NCBI RefSeq assembly: GCF_003573695.1
Contig: NC_039359.1
Span: forward strand, 95,105,275-95,169,274
Reading direction: 5' to 3'
Source: Papaver somniferum
Lineage: Eukaryota > Streptophyta > Magnoliopsida > Ranunculales > Papaveraceae
Length of the DNA stretch: 64,000 nt
Each line of letters begins with the position of its first letter. Position 1 is the stretch's first letter. The translations under genes were made by a program, and so were the position numbers. The notes below the pieces were generated by a model. It saw nothing but the letters and a program-made list of their open reading frames with translations. It was not told the DNA's origin and searched no databases. Below, in pieces: positions 58,791 to 64,000 of the stretch.

Positions 58791-61732
58791 GTTTAGGAGT
58801 GGCCAAAACTAGGGTTTTGGCGTTGGGCCAAAGGTTACCATGCGTTGGTTGGTGAACTTGGACGGTTAAGATTTGCATCTAATATGGAAGGCTGGCCATT
58901 GATTGTCGCACGCCTTCGTTTTTGCAGCCGTGAGGGGAAGGCCCGCATGGTATGGTTTAGGCGCGGTAAGGTGGATGGCACGACATGCCTTGGCGCGGTT
59001 TAGGCGTGGCCAAAACTAGGGTTATGGCGTTGGGCCAATGGTTACCATGCGTTGGTTGGTGACCTTGGACGGCTAAGATTTGCATCTAAGATGGAAGGAT
59101 GGTCGTTGATTGTCGCACGCCTTCTTTTTGGCAGCCGCGAGGGGAAGGACGGCATGGTATGGTTTAGGCACGGCAAGGTGGCTGGCACGGCATGCCATTG
59201 GCACATGTGGCATGGTCGGCATGCCTTGGCGCGGTATAGGCGTGGCCAAAACTAGGGTTTTGGCGTTGGGTCAAAGGTTACCATGTGTTGGTTGGTGACC
59301 TTGGACGGTTAAGATTTGCATCTAAGATGGAAGGGTGGCCGTTGATTGTCGCACGCCTTCGTTTTGGCAGCCATGAGGGGAAGGCCCGCATGGTATGATT
59401 TAGGCGCGGCAAGGTGGCTGGCACGGCATGCCTTGGCGCGGTTTAGGCGTGGCCAAAACTAGGGTTATGGCGTCGGGCCAAAGGTTACCATGCGTTGGCT
59501 GGGGACCTTGGACGGCTAAGATTTCCATCTAAGATAGAAGGGTGGCCATTGATTGTCGCACGTCTTCGTTTTGGCAGACGTAAAGGGAAGGCTGACATGG
59601 TATGGTTTAGGCGCGGCAAGGTGGATGGCACGGCATGCCATTGGCACATGTGGCATGGTCGGCATGCCTTGGCGCGATTTAGGCGTGGCCAAAACTAGGG
59701 TTTTGGCATTGGGCCAAAGGTTACCATGTGTTGGCTGGAGACCTTGGACGGCTAAGATTTGCATTTAAGATGGAAGGGTGGTCGTTGATTGTCGCACGCC
59801 TTCGTTTTGGCAGCCGTAAAGGGAAGGCCGGCATGGTATGGTTTAGGCGCGGCAAGGTGGCTGGCACGGCATGCCATTGGCACATGTGGCATGGTCGGCA
59901 TGCCTTGGCGCGGTTTAGGAGTGGCCAAAACTAGGGTTTTGGCGTTGGGACAAAGGTTACCATACGTTGGCTGGCGACCTTGGACGGCTAAGATTTGCAT
60001 CTAAGATGGAAGGGTGGTCGGATTGTCGCACGCCTTCGTTTTGGCAGCCAGCGGCATGTAGCGGGGCCGACATGGCTTTGGCATGGAATCATGGCTGGCA
60101 TGGTTTTCCATTGGCACGGTGGCTGATAAGCATGTATATGCTACATTTTATACCCATATTTATATTAGCTATGATACAATATTTTAGTTACTAATACTAT
60201 TTTAGTGCTTTTGTAGAAAGTACAAGTGAATTCGATCATCCAGCGAATAAACAGCAAAAGGTGAGACTTAATGGTGTTTGCGACGAAAATGGAAAAATTT
60301 GGTTGGCCTGGTATTTCCATATATCAGCAACCACAATGATGAAATGTGGTTGGCCTGATATTTCCATGTATCAGCAACCAAAATGATCAATTATGCTGGT
60401 CGGGTATTTCTATATATCAGCAACACTTATTATGTTGGCCTGGTATTTCCATGTATCAGCAGCCGGGTTGGCCTGGTATTTCCATGTATCAGCAACCACA
60501 ATTATGAAATGGGGTTGGCCTGGTGTTTCCATATATCAGCAACCACAATGATGAAATGAGGTTGGCCTGGTATTTCCATATATAAGCAACCACAATGAAA
60601 AAAATGACAAAGTGTAGCTGGCCTGGTATCTCCATATATATCAGCAGCATAAAATTGTTTCATAGGCGAGGCACAAACGCAGCAAATGAATTGAAATCAA
60701 AGTGGGGTTGGCACATGCAAACTGAAAATGGGAGTATCTTATCTTTCTTACAAATATATTCCACCGGGAAAGATAATTTATTTGCCATGTGAATAATTAA
60801 TTGAGGAATATTTACACGTGAGATTATTTTGGAAATAAAGTAACTCTTTCTTCATTTAGGAGATTTTGGAAATAAGGAGAGATTATTATTTCATTGGAAG
60901 AAAGAGGTGGCAATACTATTTGGGGAAAGATATTGATGACGACATCAACTTGCATGCAAGATATTTTCATACAATAATTTATTTTGATTCTTTGATTAAT
61001 GAAATAAAAGAAAGGAAAGGTTATAAGAAGGGGTGTCGACTGTTTGAGAGGAGAGCCCGGCCACAGGGCCGTAAGTAGAGAAGGGTTTTGAAGTTTTGTT
61101 TTCGATTCTTCATTTTTCATTAGCTAGAGTTTGATTTTAATATGTTTATGGCTTTTGAGAAAGCCATGTCTAGCTAAAGTCATGTTAGGGTTTAGGTAGA
61201 AACCAATTTAATTGTGTAAACTCCACATTTATATGCTCAATAATGATTTGAATGACTATTAGTTTCTTCATATGGCTTGGTATTTTATTGTTCATGTGAT
61301 TTTCTTGATTATTTATGCTTTTCAATTGATTTGGCGTGCTTTGGTTAAGTTCTTTGACGTGATATGCTTTAGGATTGATAGGTAATGCTTTAGAATCACT
61401 ACCCATGAAGCGAAGAAAATTACAGCGGAGAAACAATATTTGAAAATGCATGGAATATATTTTTGATGACTAGTAGAATTTGCATAATTAATTAGTGGAA
61501 ACCGAAAATCCTAATAACCCGCTCTCATTTTGTTTACTGTTAGAATTATTATTATTTCATTTTGTTCCAAATTTCTGAAAATCGTTCAAACATCATCTTG
61601 TCGATTAGTTAGTTTTGATATTAATTAGTAGTAGTATTTCACACTCCTCGTGGGAACGACCTGTACTTTCCATTGTTCTGCTAGTTAGACACTATGCACT
61701 TGCAGTATTTTATTGTAGGTTTCCCAACCTAC
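58791..61732. repeat. 3146-bp tandem duplication, copy 2
   Basis: Copy of 55645-58586. It ends where the LTR is followed by retroelement leader instead of array. Confidence 0.88.
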
Positions 61733-61733
61733 A
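60124..61733 (+). repeat. 5' LTR of the Athila-like element
   Basis: TGATAAGCATG...CCCAACCTACA, 1610 bp, nearly identical to the solo LTR at 56978-58588. Confidence 0.9.
60301..60636 (+). repeat. ~47-bp minisatellite in the 5' LTR
   Basis: Same array as at 57155-57490, offset by 3146 bp. Confidence 0.85.
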
Positions 61734-61762
61734 TCAATTTTTGGCGCCGCCGACGCGGACTT
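61734..61762 (+). promoter_or_regulatory. Primer binding site of the Athila-like element
   Basis: TTTTTGGCGCCGCCGACGCG follows the LTR within a few bases. TGGCGCCG is the usual start of the tRNA-complementary site in Athila elements; the bases after it differ from the common GTTGCCGGGG, so the primer tRNA is not certain. Confidence 0.7.
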
Positions 61763-62867
61763 GTCTTTAGGCTAGAGTTTTTAGATTATTTTTTTAGGTT
61801 TTTATTTGTTTTTCATTTTTATTTTATTTGTTCTTCTTTACGTTTCTGGGTTTTTGTCTTTTCCTTACAGATTTTGGAATTTGGAGCGAAAGAAAAATTC
61901 GCCAAAGCTTTTGGTGAATACTTAAAGATTTGGAGTAAAAGCAAAGCGAAAGGATCGAAAGAAAAGGAGAATAAAAATTAATTAAAAAAAAAAAGAGAGA
62001 CAATATTTTTTTATTTTATTTTTTTTAGAATTTCTTTTAGATTATCTTTTTCTTTTGCACTTTATTTTCGGACTGCGGACTGTGGACTTTAAGACTTTAT
62101 TTTTTAAAACCCTACGGAAGGGTAGTTTAAATATAAACTGTTTGCAGAGAAGGACGGCGATTACGATATCGCCTCGGCCCCTCGGGTTCGTACATGACAT
62201 AGGAGTCGTGGCCCGAGTCGACTTCAGCGGTTCATCCCCCGTCTGGTACGGGAGGTAAGTTTGTCGAAACACTCGCGAATCTCCTGTCAGCGAGTTACTG
62301 TATTCCTTCGTTTGCATATATGCTGAGGATTTGAAAACGGCTGCTTTAATTTCCTAGTAAAGGGCAAGGACTGGCCATACAAGATAAGGGTTCGGATTTC
62401 ATCACCGTTCCCTTCTTGCCCGCCTTAGGAAAACGAAACCAAACGCGAACCTAAGCCTAAAATTTGACTAGAACGAGACCTATAGGGTAACGAGCTTAAT
62501 AGGAAAGTCATTCGAAAAATATTGGTTACTCTTTTAAGCATGCTTCAAAGTTCATGATGGTTTCTGTGAGTTGAATACGCCGCCTTGTAACGCCGGTGAG
62601 GCCTTGGGTATCAAAGCTCCATTGAGCTTCCCTCGTCTCGATTCAACTTACTTAAACTCGGATTGATTCCAGAGGGGTTTGCTTAAATTGTAACGAATTC
62701 CCTTTCGAAGGATTAGAAGCTGGTCTAGAAACAATCTAAGTGGAGCCATCATGCTTTTTGTTTGCTAGAAATCTTTAGGTTTGCTTTGGTGGAGTCAGCC
62801 TTGTTTGTGTTTGCATAGAACTTCCCTTCCTTTTAGGATTTCTTTCTTTTTTTTTTTTTTCTAGTGT
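61763..62867 (+). other. Untranslated leader of the Athila-like element
   Basis: No long frame with family signal; several short upstream frames. A T-tract precedes the gag start. Confidence 0.6.
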
Positions 62868-64000
62868 ATGCCCAAGGTTATTAAAGAGCGGGCTTGGAAA
62901 AGAAACACTCTAGGTCGTTTGATTAGTGATAAACCTAGTAGTTCTTCTTGTGAAGGCGGGGAGCTCGAAGACTCTTCTTTTGAGAGCCCTGTTTTTGGAA
63001 ACTTCAGTTTTGAGAATCTGTCTCTTCGTGAGGAAAATACCCCTAGTACTTCAGCTGTGCCAGCGATGGCAACTTTGAAAGATTACATGTTCCCAACTAG
63101 GTCCACCCGAGCTTCGTGCATTAAATTGCCAGCCACTACGGCTAATTTCGAGATAAAACCTAGTATTCTTCAGATGATCCCTATATTCTTAGGGAAAGAT
63201 GATGAGAACCCTTATTTTCATATTAGGGACTTTGAGGAAATTTGTGGGACAATTAGAATAAAAACCTTACTGATGAAGTCTTGAAACTTAAGATGTTTCC
63301 CTTTTCCTTGAGAGATAAAGCCAAGACCTGGCTGAACAACCTACCATCTGAATCCATTGAAACATGGCAGGAACTTATTGCTGCTTCTTCTTATGAAATT
63401 CAAACTACCCTAAGCATAAACTGCGTCTGTTAGGCAGAAAATTAGTGCTAGTGTGCAACAAGAGGGAGAGTCTCTTTATAGGTTCTTAGAGAGATTCAAT
63501 GATCTCCTATCCCAGTGTCCTCACCATGGATTTGATAAGATGAAACTCATAGAATTATTTATGATGGTTTAGACTATTCAACCAAAGCCATGGTTGAGTC
63601 TATGCGCTGGTGAGTTCACTAGTAAAAGTGTTGATGATGCTTTCACCTTCTTAGGAGTGTCGCTGAAAAATCCCAACAGTGGGAGTCTTGTGTTGAACCC
63701 CCCAAAAGACTCTTGGTCAATAGAAGTAGCACCAATGTGGTAGATACAAGCTTCGGGTCTGATGCTAAGTTTGTGCTTTGTCTAGAAGGTTAGAAGCTTT
63801 GGAATTGAATCATCCTAAACATAGGTCTCTTGTTGAACCTGATGATAGGTTTAGAGCCTCTCAAGTGTCTAGTTGTGGAGTAGAACCCAATAACTCGTTT
63901 TGGGAAGGTCAGGTTAGTGAAGAGCAAGCCCATGTTCTATAACAATGCTAGGTTTGAGAACCGTCAGAAGTTTGACCCATACTCAGAGACTTACAACCCT
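62868..64000 (+). pseudogene. Athila-like gag, frameshifted, cut by window end
   Basis: ATG at 62868 (MPKVIKERAWKRNTLGRL). Ser-rich N-terminal region, then the retrotransposon gag (capsid) domain: IPIFLGKDDENPYFHIRDFEEIC, LKMFPFSLRDKAKTWLNNLP (63288-63350), ETWQEL, ESLYRFLERFNDLLSQCPHHGFDK (63462-63540). The frame breaks near 63255, again at 63385-63430 where about the KFYP-type motif should be, near 63568 (TAG in place of a residue) and later near 63650 and 63790. As sequenced it gives only a truncated 138-residue product. Confidence 0.85.

Larger units (their letters stand above)
60119..64000 (+). mobile_element. Athila-like Ty3/gypsy element, 5' part
   Basis: Target duplication GTGGC at 60119-60123, 5' LTR 60124-61733, primer site just after, 1.1-kb leader, gag from 62868, then the window ends. 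The primer-site start (TTTTTGGCGCCG) and the gag domain fit the Athila/Tat branch of plant Ty3/gypsy elements. The 3' LTR and pol are off window. Confidence 0.85.

Noticed and set aside
55295..60004. Repeated 62-82-codon frames (e.g. starting MSHAFVLAAV or MQILAV)
   Set aside because: Same array in the right LTR; identical frames recur every 236 or 3146 bp and lack coding features.

Overview
The window is nuclear DNA from a flowering plant. Genes have many short introns with GT/AG borders, intergenic DNA is AT-rich, and four host-type genes resemble plant-specific or plant-typical families: a plant mobile domain protein, a LACS8/9-type long-chain acyl-CoA synthetase, a FAR1/FHY3-type protein and a pseudouridine-5'-phosphate glycosidase. 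A basal eudicot (poppy/Ranunculales-like) is my guess, but nothing in the sequence proves it. No bacterial, organellar or CRISPR features were seen.

Layout. 1-4411: 3' end of a Sirevirus-type Ty1/copia element (spacer, clustered polypurine tracts, 2.13-kb 3' LTR). 5660-12182: a full-length L1-type LINE bounded by a perfect 16-bp target-site duplication (TSD); its ORF1 is intact, its ORF2 is frameshifted. 12183-18900: gene-poor DNA holding a 5'-truncated LINE (13-bp TSD), a 223-bp retroposon (15-bp TSD), a tRNA-derived SINE and a decayed zinc-knuckle ORF. 18805-24402: a four-exon plant mobile domain gene on the minus strand, packed in TTCGGC/GCCGAA hairpin repeats (including a 345-bp higher-order repeat in intron 1) and flanked by a roughly 48-bp imperfect inverted repeat.

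24797-30590: LACS gene, minus strand, 11 coding exons, 722 aa. 33864-37542: FAR1-related gene, minus strand, 3 coding exons, 769 aa. 38523-41772: pseudouridine-5'-phosphate glycosidase gene, minus strand, 12 exons, 332 aa, with two non-canonical splice donors. These three are the conserved gene island and lie head to tail on one strand. They show no sign of joint regulation.

42218-64000 is again mobile DNA: a minus-strand LINE 3' fragment; a 1.28-kb internally deleted copia element (gag joined to the RNase H tail, two LTRs, 5-bp TSD); a small unrecognised gene or pseudogene near 46.2 kb; then a large non-autonomous LTR element on the minus strand. Its LTRs (about 3.5 kb) carry a GC-rich tandem array of ~236-bp units and a ~60-70-bp sub-array. 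An Athila-like Ty3/gypsy element sits in the right-hand array twice: once as a solo LTR (56978-58588) and once as a 5' LTR followed by its primer site, leader and broken gag (60124 to the window edge). Both copies share the same left flank and TSD, so a 3146-bp segment has been tandemly duplicated.

Most long open frames in 47-60 kb are the repeat array read in several frames on both strands, not genes. Exon borders were placed by hand from splice signals and reading-frame continuity.
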